From Crotalaria pallida (Eukaryota > Streptophyta > Magnoliopsida > Fabales > Fabaceae): 64,000 nucleotides of DNA. Below the pieces are notes generated by a model. That model did no database searches and was not told the DNA's origin. It saw only the letters and a list, made by a program, of their open reading frames with translations. Of the stretch, positions 43,338-55,325 are shown one piece after another (within the stretch, counting starts at the first letter, position 1; the number at the start of each line of letters is the position of its first letter). Where the stretch lies: NCBI GenBank assembly GCA_037953625.1, contig CM075655.1:84347501-84411500 (forward strand). The letters run 5' to 3'. Both the position numbers and the translations under genes were made by a program.

Positions 43338-45819
43338 TGTAACATCCCTAATCATTTTTAGAAAATAAATACTTATTTTATGGATAAAAGTTATTTTAAT
43401 ATTAGAAAAGGGCCAATGGAAGTTATTTTGGAAATAAAATAGTTTGACAAGGAAATTTTTAAGTAGAATATTTTAGGAAGCAATATTTTGGTAAAATGTC
43501 GTTCAAAGATTGTGTGATATTTCATTCGTTAACCGTTGGATCGTGTCCGAGTTAGGAGACAAGCTTCCCAACCCTCTGATCTTCAAATCCAACGGTGGAA
43601 TTTGTGTTTGGTGATAAAAAGCCTAGATAATCTATTTCCAGATCCAACAATCGATTATCCAGTAATTTCAAGCTTGGTAATCGATTGTCAAGTCCTTATT
43701 ATTGATTATCACGAGTCTGGTGCAACTTGGTTAAGTTGGTTTTGAATGATTTGACTTGGATTTAATGTGTTTTTAACCTCCTTGAGCCACCTCATGCTTT
43801 CCAACACGTCAGGCATGTAGTAAGGGACATGTTTAAAGCCTTCATGGTGAAAGAACCCCCCCTCTTGTTGGTCAAAACCCATCTCAAAAGGAAACCAACA
43901 CAACTTTTTGGTATGCTCTTGCTCCCTTTCGTTCTCCTTCTTTGGGAAGCCATAAACAACGAAACTTATACACATTTGAAGCCCCGTGTTCCTTCTTGAC
44001 ATAGGAATTGAAAGCACGTGAATTGATGCACCACATAGAGAGTTATAGACCTACGAAGTTAGATCCCCAAATCAGAAAACTAGAAATCTGATTCAAGCAC
44101 TCAAGTTCGTCAACACCGTGATGTAAGCTTATGGTGTCTTTTGGCCTGAAACTCGTTTATACTATTAGTTCCCATATCCTAGTTGGTATTCTAACTCTGG
44201 TCCTGATATTCCATAGCAAATAAGCGGCGAAAATCTCTGGGGAAGTAAGGGTGTTGAACCTGAAAACCGAAAATCTGATTCATGAGCCTGTGTTCGTCAG
44301 TGTCGTGCGGTAAGCTCGAAGCATCCGAGAACTCGAAACTCATTTCAATTTCTAACTAGCATTTCCTATTTTATGTCCTAACCAATTTTTACTATTTTTC
44401 ATGACAAATGCTTAATGAAAATCCCCGACGAAGTTAGTGCGTTGAAGCTGGACCGGTGGCTCAGCTGTAGAGTTGTTGCTTCGCATTTTCACCACAAATC
44501 CAATCTTTACATCATCTAATCCATTCAATAACCTCAAATAGGCATGGGAGATCTCATTCATATCGTCAGGATAATGATTGAAGTGTGTTTGGTTGATTAT
44601 ATGTAAAAATATAATGAGCAGCCATGACAGGATTGGTTGGTATTGAGACCAAGACAATCCATGGTTCTTTGCTAAAATATTTGACCTAAGCAAGTTTAAA
44701 ATGATAAGTATGTGCTAATGGAATACTGAACTAAGGTTATTATGCAAGAAAAATGAATTTCATATGTCAAGTTGTAGTTTATGCACAATATGTGATATTT
44801 GGAAATTGATTGATGTTTTGTTGATTATTTGATGAAATGAATATGCAATCATGAGTAATATATGATGTGTATGTGTTGTTGGATGTTGGTTTTCGTCGAG
44901 GAAAAGTGTATCAAAGTTTGGTGTCTCAAAACCTTAATTTTCAGTTATGCTTTCTGCATAATAATCGATTGTATCATGTCTGTCTGAGACCAGCAATTTG
45001 AAAATACACGTGGTAATCAATTGTCCAACCCTGAAAATCGATTATCCTGGTCCAAAATTGATATTTTCCAACTTTGATGATACTTAAGCTTTAGCCAAGT
45101 CATAAATGTGATTTCTAGAATGACAATTGTGATAAACCGACTAAATGAATCACGAATGTATTTGGATTGGAAATATTATGGATTGGTATTCGGGAAAAGG
45201 TTTTCACTTATAAGCATCATGTGCAATGATTGAGATGGTAAGGCTTAATGAGGTTAGAATGCAGTATGCCACAAGGCCATTGGGCTACGGTGTAGTCTGT
45301 GTCCCGAGAACAATTCCCGCTAAGGTTGTGTTAGATCCGGTTGCAACAGTTGATGCTTGATTAGAATAGGGTTAAGCTAGAACATGTAATGTTCCAAGGC
45401 TCGCTCATGTTGTACATGTGGATGACTGGACTAGGTTAAGGAATAAACCACGAGGTCCGATCCTACCGAACCGTTGTAGCTCCGGGAGACTAGAATTTCG
45501 ATGGACATGCATCATGCCACTTAATTATAAGATAATATGATTGTGAATAATGGATTGAGCACGTGATTTGCATTATGATGATTATGCGTGAATGTTTGTT
45601 CATGGTTACTTAGTCTATTATCCGCTTTTACGATATGACAAGTGATTTACTCCCATCTACCATGTCTGTGTGGTAGGTACAAGTGACAGTCCAAGATGTT
45701 GTACTTTGAAAAGGAAACATTTTTATTCACTATCTTTCAATAAATGGAATTTTGGTTTTTCGTTGTAACTCTTTTAATAAAATTATTTCATTCCCTTTAT
45801 AAAAGATAAGGGTGTTACA
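43338..45819 (+). mobile_element. Gyp-C 3' LTR (2482 bp)
   Basis: From TGTAACATCCC to GGGTGTTACA. It is followed at 45820 by Copia coding sequence, so Gyp-C inserted in a Copia pol gene. It holds ACAATCGATTATC-type sites, for example around 43645-43710 and 44960-45055, with two 21-bp pairs. Bases 44040-44960 are missing from both truncated 5' LTR copies. Confidence 0.85.
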
Positions 45820-47776
45820 GTACAGACTTTATAATCTTCTAACAGAGACTTTTTTCATATCTAGAGATGTTGTTTTCCATGAAAACATAGATCCCTTTCA
45901 TGTGCATACACCCAAGATCTTGCAGCCTGATCCTTTCAGTGATTTTGTTACACCACTGGCTCAGCCTGACATGCATTCTGCTAATGATGATTCAGTTATG
46001 CAATATGAGCATATATCTAGTCAAATAATTGATGCTCACCCTGATCCAGATCCTGCCTCTCCTCCTGCACCTGTTGTTGAGTCAAGGAGAAGTGGTAGGC
46101 TTCACAAACCTCCTAAACACTTGTCTGACTATCACTGCAACAATGTGAATCATTATCCAATTACTGATCACCTCAGTTACGGTAAGCTTACCAATGGATA
46201 CAAATCCTTTGTGTTTCAAGTATCTCAGATTTATGAACCTCAATTTTATCGCCAAGCTGTCAAATTTTCTCACTGGCAGCAAGCTATGCAGGTTGAGATT
46301 GATGCTATGGAGTCAAATCACACATGGCAAGTTGTTCCACTTCCTATAGGCAAGCATACCATAGGGTGTAAATGGGTCTACAAAGTGAAGACCAAGCCTG
46401 ATGGATCAGTGGATATATATATATATAAGGCACGCTTGGTGGCCAAAGGTTACAGTCAAGAAGCTGGAATTGACTTCAAAACTACATTTTCCCCTGTTGC
46501 TAAAATAGCCATTGTTAGAGTACTCTTATCATTGGCGCAATAAAGAATTGGCACCTTTTGCAAATTGACATCAATAATGCATTCCTCAATGGTGATTTGT
46601 TTGAGGAAGTCTACATTGATATGCCACTGGGATATAAGGTCAGAGAAGGGGGAAAGCATTTGGTTTGCAAATTGCAAAAATCCATTTATGGATTAAGGCA
46701 TGGTTTAAGACAGTGGTGCAATAAATTTTCTTCTGCATTATTGTCTCAAGGATTCCAGCAGTCTAAGAACGGCTATTCCTTATTCACGTGTGGTACTGGT
46801 TCTACATTTGTTGCTCTGTTAGTCTATGTGGATGACATTATTATTGCCAGTCCTACTCCAGCCATGGTTACCAAAGTCCATAAGATTCTGCAATCAATCT
46901 TCAAACTCAAAGTCTTGGGAAATTTGAAGTACTTTTTGAGATTAGAAATTGCACATTCCTCCAAAGGTATTTTCCTAAATCAAAGGAAATATACTTTGTC
47001 CTTGCTTGAGGATGCAAATTACATGAATTGCAAACCTTCAGAACTTCCTATGGATCCAAACATTAAGCTTACTGCTACTGGTGGAGACTTGTTATCTAAT
47101 CCTTCATAGTATAGGCGTTTGATTGGAAGATTGCTGTATTTGACTATATCCAGACCAGATATTACATATTCTGTTCACAAATTAAGTCAATATATGCAAT
47201 CTCCTAGAACTGTGCATCTAGATGCAGTTCATCACATTCTCACATATCTCAAGAAATCACCTGGACAAGGAATTATGTTTTCTGCATCTTCTTCATTAAA
47301 CATAAAGGCTTATTCAGATGCGGATTGGGGAAGTTGTCTGGGCACTAGAAGATCCAACAGGGCAACCTATCTTCATAGGTGATTCTTTGGTTTCATGGCA
47401 ATCAAAAAGGCAGCAAGCGGTTTCACGATCCTCAGCTGGAGCTAAATATCGAGCATTGGCAAATGTCTCTAGTGAGGTGGCTTGGCTGAAAGCAATCCTG
47501 AAGGATTTTGAAGTTAATTCAGGACCTACTCTTATGTTTTGTAATAACCAATCCGCCATTCACTTAGCTAATAATCCTACCTTTCATGAAAGATCCAAAC
47601 ATATTGAAATTTATTGGCACCACATTCGTGAGAAAGTTCAAAATGGGACATTTCGCTTGGTCCATATCAAGTCCTCTCATCAACTGGTAGATTTGCTTAC
47701 AAAGGCTGTGACTTTAGCAACTTTCAAGGTTCTTATGTCTAAGATGGGATTACGAAATATCTATCTTCCAACTTAA
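45820..47776 (+). pseudogene. Cop-D pol 3' half: Ale/Retrofit-like Copia (broken)
   Basis: It starts inside the linker after integrase (RLYNLLTETFFISRDVVFHE, a typical end-of-integrase motif). Then come SRRSGRLHKPPKHLSDY, reverse transcriptase from WQQAMQVEIDAMESNHTW, the active site YVDDIIIA (about 46828), and RNase H with DADWGS and HIEIYWHHIREKV, ending at 47776. Breaks: a frameshift at about 46543-46558, an in-frame TAG at 47107-47109, and a frameshift near 47320-47380. The 5' half is not in the window; Gyp-C separates them, and its left flank is not Copia. Confidence 0.88.
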
Positions 47777-47783
47777 GGGGTCG

Positions 47784-47988
47784 TATCACGGATTGTATAT
47801 TTAACTAACTTAACAAATAGTTAGTTATAGTCGTTATTGTTAGTTAGTTAGTAGTTGATAGTTTTTCTCTTGTATATAAACACTACGCTACAGTTGTGTT
47901 AAAGCAATTCAATACAATCTTCACTCTTTTACATCTATTACTTGACTCTTATCATTCCACTCCATCAATTTCCCTTCCTCTTCCACAG
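47784..47988 (+). mobile_element. Cop-D 3' LTR (short, about 205 bp)
   Basis: It follows the polypurine tract TTAAGGGG. The first bases, TATCACGGATTG, suggest a mutated TG start. It has repeated TTAGTTAGTTAG, a TATA box in TGTATATAAAC and a CTTCCTCTTCCACA end. Short LTRs fit the Ale/Retrofit group. Exact ends are uncertain. Confidence 0.6.
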
Positions 47989-48518
47989 TGGTTCATACCC
48001 ACTTATCATTTCCTATTAATAATTATTGTTGGCAAATAGTATGGTTATACATGTGTAAAGATAGCTATCAACTGCACACAATTGTAGACTGGTAACTTTT
48101 TGGGTTTTGGATTATTGGAGTTTTGAGTACTGTACACAGCTTCTTATGTTTTTCATGGTTTTTTTTCATAAACTCTGTTTTCTGTTGTTGCTCCGGTGGG
48201 GGTAAGAATTTGTTCTAATTCAAGCATTGACTAGGTAGACGACTTATGCTATGATCTCGCTGAAGTTAGGAGTATTATAAAAGGTTTGAAGATTTGATTT
48301 TGGTCCAGGCTTCTGTTTTGTCACTGATTTTGTTGGCCAATTAATTTGGTTTTTCTAACATCATGTTGTTATGACATCCTAACGTTCTCACATCCTAATT
48401 GAGATGTGCAGAGAAAGAAGAAGAAGAAGAAGAAGTTGAAAATGGTGGGTTGGTGGGTGTGTGCAGTAATTTTGGTTGAAGTTAAAAAGTAAAAAGGAGG
48501 TATTTTAGAAAGTTCATG

Positions 48519-48974
48519 TACTGTAAGTTATTTTTTGGTTGTGATTTCGTCCCTTAATTTTTTTCGTTTCAAATAAATCCGGAAGTTTGTAACTTGTTTC
48601 AAATAAATCCTTCCGTCCAATTATGTTTTAACACCGTTAATGGGAGCCTCCTACGTGGCAACCAATGGTCTTACAAGGCTAAAAATCAACGTTACACCCC
48701 AAAACGATGTCGTATGAGACCAAAACAGAAGCTTATTGGGCTATCCCTAACTGTTTTGGTTTTCTCTTTTGGGCTCATATGACATCATTTTAAGGGTGTA
48801 ACGTTGAGTTTTAGCCACATAAGACCCATGGTTGCCACATAGGAGGCTCTCATTAACGGTGTTAAGACAAAATTGGATGGAATGATTTATTTGAAACAAG
48901 TTACAAACTTACGGATTTATTTGAAACGAAAAAAGTTAAGGGACGAAATCGCAACCAAAAAATAACTTACAGGA
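48519..48974. mobile_element. Foldback element with long terminal inverted repeats
   Basis: The left end CTGTAAGTTATTTTTTGGTTG matches in reverse the right end CAACCAAAAAATAACTTACAG. Pairing goes on for roughly 200 bp (GTTTCAAATAAATCC, ACACCGTTAA, CCTCCTACGTGGCA), with a short centre near 48740. No protein. Probably a Mutator-like derivative, which is a guess. Confidence 0.7.
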
Positions 48975-49170
48975 CCAATCTAGGAGTTTTGCCAAAATTG
49001 TAAAATAATGGGTGTAATTAGTAAATCAAGGGTGTATTTAGAACTTCTCTTTTTTGTTTCTTATAATTAAGACTCGATAATGTACTCACTCTATAAGAGA
49101 AAAATGGTAACATTTTGAAACATTAGTAAATTATTTAATACATAATTTATTGATTAGTCAATTAATATTA

Positions 49171-49454
49171 CTCCCTTCGGTCCTATATATAGGACATACT
49201 TAACCATATTACTCGGACCAAGAAAAGTAGTTAGTTTTATGAATTCTATGAGAATATATTGTAACATTACAATTTTACCCTTTTAAATTTTCTTGAAAAA
49301 TTCACATTCATTAATGAACAACAAAAAGCACATGCATTTAATAAGGGCAAAAAAGAGAAAAAACAATAAATGATGCATAGAAAATACAAAATGTCTTATA
49401 TATAAGACCAAAGATTACTTCTAGAATATGTCCTATATATAGGACCGGAGGGAG
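49171..49454. mobile_element. Stowaway-type MITE, 284 bp
   Basis: Ends CTCCCTTCGGTCCTATATAT and ATATATAGGACCGGAGGGAG are inverted repeats, flanked by TA on both sides (49169-49170 and 49455-49456). These are the marks of a Tc1/mariner-type (Stowaway) MITE. Non-coding. Confidence 0.85.
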
Positions 49455-49482
49455 TATAATTTTTAAGAATTTTTATTTATTA

Positions 49483-49811
49483 CTCTATTCGGTTCCAATT
49501 ATTTTTTGGTTTTTTAAGATTTTTTTTATTCTATATTTTTTTGTCCTTTTATAATTTCAATATATAAATTTTTTTTTTCAATTTTAATCATTCATTCAAT
49601 CATTTCATTCACTTATACTTTTATACTATTTCATCTTTAAATCATTATAAATTAATTATAAACACATTTCCTAATAAAAACTAAATGCTACTATAATTTT
49701 CAATAAAGATTAAATTGGGATATTTTAGATAAAGTACACATAAAATTTACAATAATCAACACTTTTTATGTACCTAGACCTAAAAGACCAAAAAATATAA
49801 AACGGAGGGAG
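49483..49811. mobile_element. Second, older Stowaway-like MITE
   Basis: The left end CTCTATTCGGTTCCAATTATT and the right end AAAACGGAGGGAG are imperfect inverted repeats. TA is on the left and TG on the right, so one TSD is mutated. More decayed than its neighbour. Confidence 0.65.
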
Positions 49812-50576
49812 TGTTGAACACTCGTTTTGAAATTTTTTTTAGAGGAAATATTACTAATAGAGACTCTGTACCTAAAATCCATTTTATTTATGCATTCGTT
49901 TGTTTGTTTTAAACGAGGATTATCAATAAAAAATAGTGATAAAATGAATTAAAAAAATAAATGCCCTTTAAAAAAATAAATGCAATAGTTGTATTTAAAC
50001 AAAATAAAATACTCATTCTCATACTTAATAACCCTTTTAAGGAAAAAATTGGTCATATTTATAATTTCATTTTGCAACTTTTAATTGCATTAATTACTTC
50101 TATATGAAAATATTCGGATCAATACTTTTTAGAATTTCAATAATTTTCAAAAATGAGATTATGGTATTAAGGATTGGAGAGAGTAAAATGTATTGATGGC
50201 CGATAAGGATAAGGAAATGGACTATCAATTTAGCCTAAATATGTTAAATATATGATATGATATGAGTAAGATAACTCTTATTCTATCAAAGGATAACATT
50301 GATGTGATAATGACAAACGTAGTATGATGGTGGTGAAAAAGATAATGTTAATGTTAATATATGATGATATGAAGGAAAAAATTGCAAAATCATATTATGC
50401 TTATTTCTAACATAACTCTTCTTTGAGATTAAAAAAAATACACTAATAAGTGAACAAGATGGGAAAAATTAATAGGATATCCATATTCTATCATTTGGCT
50501 CACCAAACTCTTGATTGTAATATGATAAGGCAAAGTTCTCAAAATACAGCTTGATTGGTAGAACTGCGGGACATAG

Positions 50577-51616
50577 TGTTGGAATACAAGTGGGTGAAGT
50601 ATGAACACGAAAGAACGCCTAGAAGGGGGGTTGAATTGTTGTTAAAGAAACCTTGAAAAATTTTCGCAACAATCAAATGAAAATAATGAAAACAAATGAT
50701 TTTCATAAAATTATCAGGATCTAATCGATTAGTGTCTAAGAGGTCATAAAGGGCTAATCGATTAGCATATAGGTTAATTGATTACCTCCTGAAAAACTTT
50801 TATAAAAACTTTTTTTCACATATTTAAATCTTTTCCCAAAAATCTTTAAGCCACATATTTATTTGGTTAAGTGAAAAAACTCAAGATTAATTTGATCACC
50901 ATTAATTGATTGAAACTCTACCCAACAAACTAAGGACTCAAAAGAGAAATTAAAATAGCTCTAATCATTGAGCTTGCTTGAGAGTAGTTGATTCTCTCTT
51001 TATCTATCTTCTTGCTTTTGTTGCTTTTGCTTGTCTTCATCAAAACATATTTGTCTTCATCAAAACTAAACTTGAATGCACACTTGATTCAACAATCTCC
51101 CTCTTTTTAATGATGACAACCTTAGGTAAACCTTTGATGATTTGTCGAACACATGATGCTTTGAAGTCTCCCCCTTGCTTCAACAATCTCCCCCTTAATA
51201 TATGCATCATTGCTAAACACACCTTTTCTCCAAATTCTTCAACAAATCTGCAAAAGAAAAAAACACACATCTTCTCCCTTTTTTGGCATGATCAAAAAGC
51301 ATATAAGAATATCTAAAAAATCAAGTAACACAGCCAAAACAAGGAAAGAAATATCCAAAATAGAATGCATACACACTTGATACAACTTGTTGATTTGACA
51401 TCCAACTTTGAAAATACCACTTGTAAAAATATAATACCACTTGCTGAATAATGCAATTTAACATACATACACACTTAGGTAGATTTTGATTTGAAAAATA
51501 TAATACATTTACCATAGGGAAGGAGTGAGTAAGCTGAAATTTTTGCTTCCTCTTTGTACTTGAAGGTGCAAACCATTGATATAACATTTAAGCACTTGCC
51601 CTTCATGTGTACCTAC
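50577..51616 (-). mobile_element. Cop-E: Sirevirus-like LTR with a 3' internal stub
   Basis: The LTR (50577-51094, about 518 bp) starts TGTTGGAATAC and ends GATTCAACA. It is followed by minus-strand polypurine tracts at about 51096-51110, 51166-51175 and 51190-51200, again several in a row. It has CTAATCGATTAG twice and TTAATTGATTA once near 50725-50790, the last two 20 bp apart. The internal part to 51616 has no ORF of note. The LTR is much shorter than in Cop-1 or Cop-B. Confidence 0.7.
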
Positions 51617-52458
51617 TGTTAGACCCCCAATTTAGGCCCGATTTAATTAATATATTTACTTTAATTTTGTGCTAAATATGTGATTTAAGTAATATATATA
51701 TATATATATGTGTGTGTGTGTATGTTCATGGATTATAAGCTATATATATATAATCATATTTATGTACAGGTTCTATTATATTATAAGATGTCCAAATATT
51801 TTATTTGATTATTTTAAGAAGTCAATTGAAATATATTTTGAGCAAAATTAATTTAACATGATTCTGATGGGTGCCTATTTATATTTCTGAATATATAGAT
51901 ATATATATATACACATGGGATATATATATATATAGATATATATACATATATTTTCCTTAATAAATTTGAATTGTATTCTTAGCATGAAAATATTTTTATA
52001 AGGTATAGTATTTTATTTTAATGATGTTTGAATATGAAATGATTTTGGAAGGATTATGATGTTCTATCTTCAGAAATTCATATCATTTTAACCGTAAGTC
52101 AGAAAATTACAAATTATATGTCAAAACGATCGTATCGAAATGTAGATTATGAAAATGTAAAGTTTACATTTTTATTTTAGAGTCTTCGAAATTTTATCCC
52201 TGCTACTGTAATGAACGAATTTTGGAGTTTAAAGTTTGAAAGTATGATTTTAATGCATTTAATAGCTCTTTGACCCAAAAATATTTTTATGTGCATGGAA
52301 TATACATTTTTAAAATCCCTGATTGGCTGCACCGTCCAAATAAAATGTAATTTTCGTATTTTTGAAAATTAAAAATTGTTGAAAGCTTATGAAATTCATT
52401 TTGGAGGAAATAACCTTAGAACTTCAAAAATTCATAACTTTCAAACCGTAAGTCCAAA
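51617..52458 (+). mobile_element. Gyp-F: LTR-like sequence, left part
   Basis: It begins TGTTAGACCCCCAATTTAGG, a common start of plant Ty3 LTRs, next to Cop-E. AT-rich, with TATATA runs and no ORF. A3 inserted at its right end (TSD CCAAA). Bases 52070-52200 resemble 52430-52458 continued at 61784-61900 (ACCGTAAGTC, ATCAAAACGATCGTAT, GAAATGTAG), so it holds an internal duplication. Family assignment is tentative. Confidence 0.5.
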
Positions 52459-54848
52459 TGTAACACCCCTAATTTTCGTCTCCCGGATAATAAGGAAATT
52501 AATAATAAAGTTTTATTATTAATTTATATAAATTTTCCAAGTTTATATTTTGTATTTAATTAGCCTGAAATATAAAAATAAGTGGAAATATTTTTATATG
52601 GCAAATAAATGCAAAAATAAGGATATTGCATTTTAGTCCTTGGTTTAGGACCTAAATGTAATATTGAAAAGGTTCTTGGAGGGAAAGATTTAAAAAGTAT
52701 TAATTTTTAAATTTTGTACTGACCTAACCGGTTAGTAATGCCCTGTAACCGGTTAGACGATGAACCCAGAAACTGGGTTAGTGCGTTTTGATGAGTAATC
52801 ACTTGATTAATTCAAGTAATCACCACGAATACAGCCCTAATTCAGTGGAAAACGCGTGTCGCCTTGCATGGCACACGAATTGTTCTATAAAAGGCCAGTG
52901 TTGATGAAGAAATGGGGTTGATTTCTCTGAATTCTGAGTTGAGAGGCTGATTAGGGTTCCTATTTCGTTTGAAGCAATTCTCCTTCTTCTTTGAGCGATA
53001 GAGAGTGAGTGATACACTTCTGGAAAGATTAAATCAAGGGCTTTCCATTGATATAAAACTTGTGAGTCAAGAGTGAGTGTGGAGGGAGAAATTGATCTGA
53101 GAAGCTGAGGGTTGGAAAGCTGAGTCCTGAGTTTTCTGATTCGGGAAGCTTGGTTTGAGGCTGGATTTTGGTAAGTACAGACAACCCCTAAGCCTCAAAT
53201 CACTTTCATTTCTTAGTGCATGTTACCTAAATCGATTTCTAATTGTTTTCCCCAATTTCTTTGGCCAATTACTATGTCAAATTTTCTGGTCTTTGAACCC
53301 TGTTGATCGAAATTGTGGCTGAGAGCAGAACATAGGATTTGTGGGGAATTTGTGGATTTTCTTCAAGTTTCAATGTTAATCTTCATCAAACATAACCTTG
53401 AGGTATGGGAGAAGTTTACCTTATACTAGATTTAGACTAAAATCAAGTGATTTAGGATTTGAGTCAACAAAGACTCAAAAAGGGCATTATGTGTTTAAGA
53501 CAAAAAGGCTTGGAGGCCAAATTCTAGCTCAATTCTGTTTTGAGCAACTTTATATTGATGCATGCAAGTGATTTTGATGCCTAAATCTTAATCTAAATGT
53601 TTATTATTAGCTTTGTGGTATTAAATTGTGTTTATGTGGATTTTTATGCAATTTGATACTTCAAACTTAATGCATGCAAGTTAAATGTGTTTCTGTGGTT
53701 AAACATGTTTATTTTAAGGTATATGAACTCTTTTGAATGTTGAAATTGGTTATATTTGAGTAATGAAAAGAATGGTTTGCAAAACCTCATGTTTCAGTGT
53801 GCAGACTGCATAATCTAACCGGTTACTCGATAATTGTAACCGGTTAGACACTGTAAAATTTCAAAGAAAATAAGTTTATGAAATTAGTCATGTGGTCTTA
53901 TTAATTTTACTCAAATCTAGACCTTAATTTCACTGGAACTCAATCTGAAATGAAGCTGATTATATGGTAATAATTCAGAATTGAAATTGGGAGTTAATAC
54001 CTTAGTGTAATGAGATAATTTCAAGAGGAAATTGTGCTCATTTGGAAATGAAATGTGATTTAGACTTTTGAATCATGAACACAGTGGTTTTGAGGTATAA
54101 AACAATGTTGAAATTTGTTTATGGATTGGGTAAAGGATTCAAGAAAAAGGGTTTTCTGAATTTCAATGGTAAACCAGTTCAGGTCTGTAATTCTAACCGG
54201 TTGTGACGCTCTCTTTTTAACTTGAAAATAATTAATATTTCCAAATAGATTACTACTTGCTATCAAAATTAGGGCTAGAAAATTTTTCCTTTTTAATACT
54301 AGTACTTGCTTAATTGAAAACCTCGTTTCAACATAACCCATTATATGAATTCGGCATAGTAATAACTTAGCTTTGAAAAGACTTTCGAGAGTGCGTTTTC
54401 GTGATCAGAAAGAATGTTACCAGCACTTATCAGTTGAATGCATTATTTGCCTCTCGAATGAAATTTGAATATATAAAATATAAATTTATCGCCGAATTCC
54501 TTCGTCAATTAAAATCAGAGTTCGCGGAAGTAAAAACAATACTTATGGGGCACTGCTGAGGAAAATAAAGCATATATATATATAGGATAAAAGGCATGAT
54601 ACATACCCCATCAGTACAAACTGTAGCAAGTGATAAAAGTCGAGATAGCAAGTTTTGGTAAAACATAAACAGACCAACTGTTCCAAAATAAAGGCTCACT
54701 CTAAGACCTCTCAATATATACAATATATAACAAAAGTCCAAAAACAGAAGTCCCAGAGCAAGTCCTCCATGTCCTCAGCAGCTCCTCAGATCCTCCACAG
54801 ATCTATCCCTAGGATCTAGGATCCAAAACCCCTATGCTATGCAGGCTC

Positions 54849-55322
54849 CTATGAACCAGCGGGTCCACCTCTAGCAGAAACAGTCGGCTCGGCATGCACC
54901 TCCTCCCCGCTTTCATCCTCCTCAGGGTCCTCCTCGACCTCGCCTGACTGAGTAGAGATCCCACCACTGGGTCTAGGATCCGCAGAAGCAGTCCTATCAT
55001 ACTCAGTCGGACCAGGAGAAGGAGTCTCCTCAGTGACAACTCTATGGGATGATGGATGGGAACGAGTGGCAGCTCTAAATCTAAAACTATGAAAACGACG
55101 CATACGTCGAGCCGGGGGTGGTCCTCTATAAGTGTAAAAAGGTGGAACATGCATAGTATAGACTAATGGGATCCTATATCGACGAGGTCGCACACGCACC
55201 AAAGGGTTAGGGTGGTAGAGATTGATCTCCACCTCCCCCTCAAAGATGGCACGGTGCTCCTCATACGTCCATATACCACTAGGGATAGGGCGTATCTCGA
55301 TGCAAGCTAGGTACCTGGCCAT
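54849..55322 (-). CDS. LTR-encoded 157-residue protein (A4 copy)
   Basis: Intact minus-strand ORF, ATG 55322. Differs from the 21359 copy at about ten residues (for example HRAIFEGEVEINLY, RRYRIPLV, DESGEEVHAEP). It keeps the basic run, the VPPFYTYRGPPP segment and the acidic tail. Still open although it lies in a solo LTR, which is recent or selected. Function unknown. Confidence 0.6.
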   Translation of the reverse strand: MARYLACIEIRPIPSGIWTYEEHRAIFEGEVEINLYHPNPLVRVRPRRYRIPLVYTMHVPPFYTYRGPPPARRMRRFHSFRFRAATRSHPSSHRVVTEETPSPGPTEYDRTASADPRPSGGISTQSGEVEEDPEEDESGEEVHAEPTVSARGGPAGS

Positions 55323-55325
55323 CAC

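Larger units (their letters stand above)
14675..45819 (+). mobile_element. Gyp-C: pol-less Ty3 element, split by the Gyp-A nest
   Basis: The parts are: truncated 5' LTR 14675-15945; initiator tRNA-Met primer-binding site TGGTATCAGAGC at 15949-15960; a long leader; gag from 18149; the Gyp-A nest (18901-42370); the rest of gag (42376 to about 42510); a non-coding stretch; polypurine tract AGTGGGGGAGAG; and the 3' LTR 43338-45819. Own internal sequence is about 3.9 kb with no protease, reverse transcriptase or integrase. The 5' LTR lacks its first part and a middle segment, and I cannot find a TSD partner for the right flank. It is a non-autonomous or heavily deleted member of the Tekay/Del-like group. 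Confidence 0.75.
47989..50576. other. AT-rich spacer with MITEs
   Basis: No gene recognised. It contains the foldback element at 48519-48974 and two Stowaway-type MITEs. The remainder (47989-48518, 48975-49168 and 49812-50576) is AT-rich without ORFs worth noting. Confidence 0.6.
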
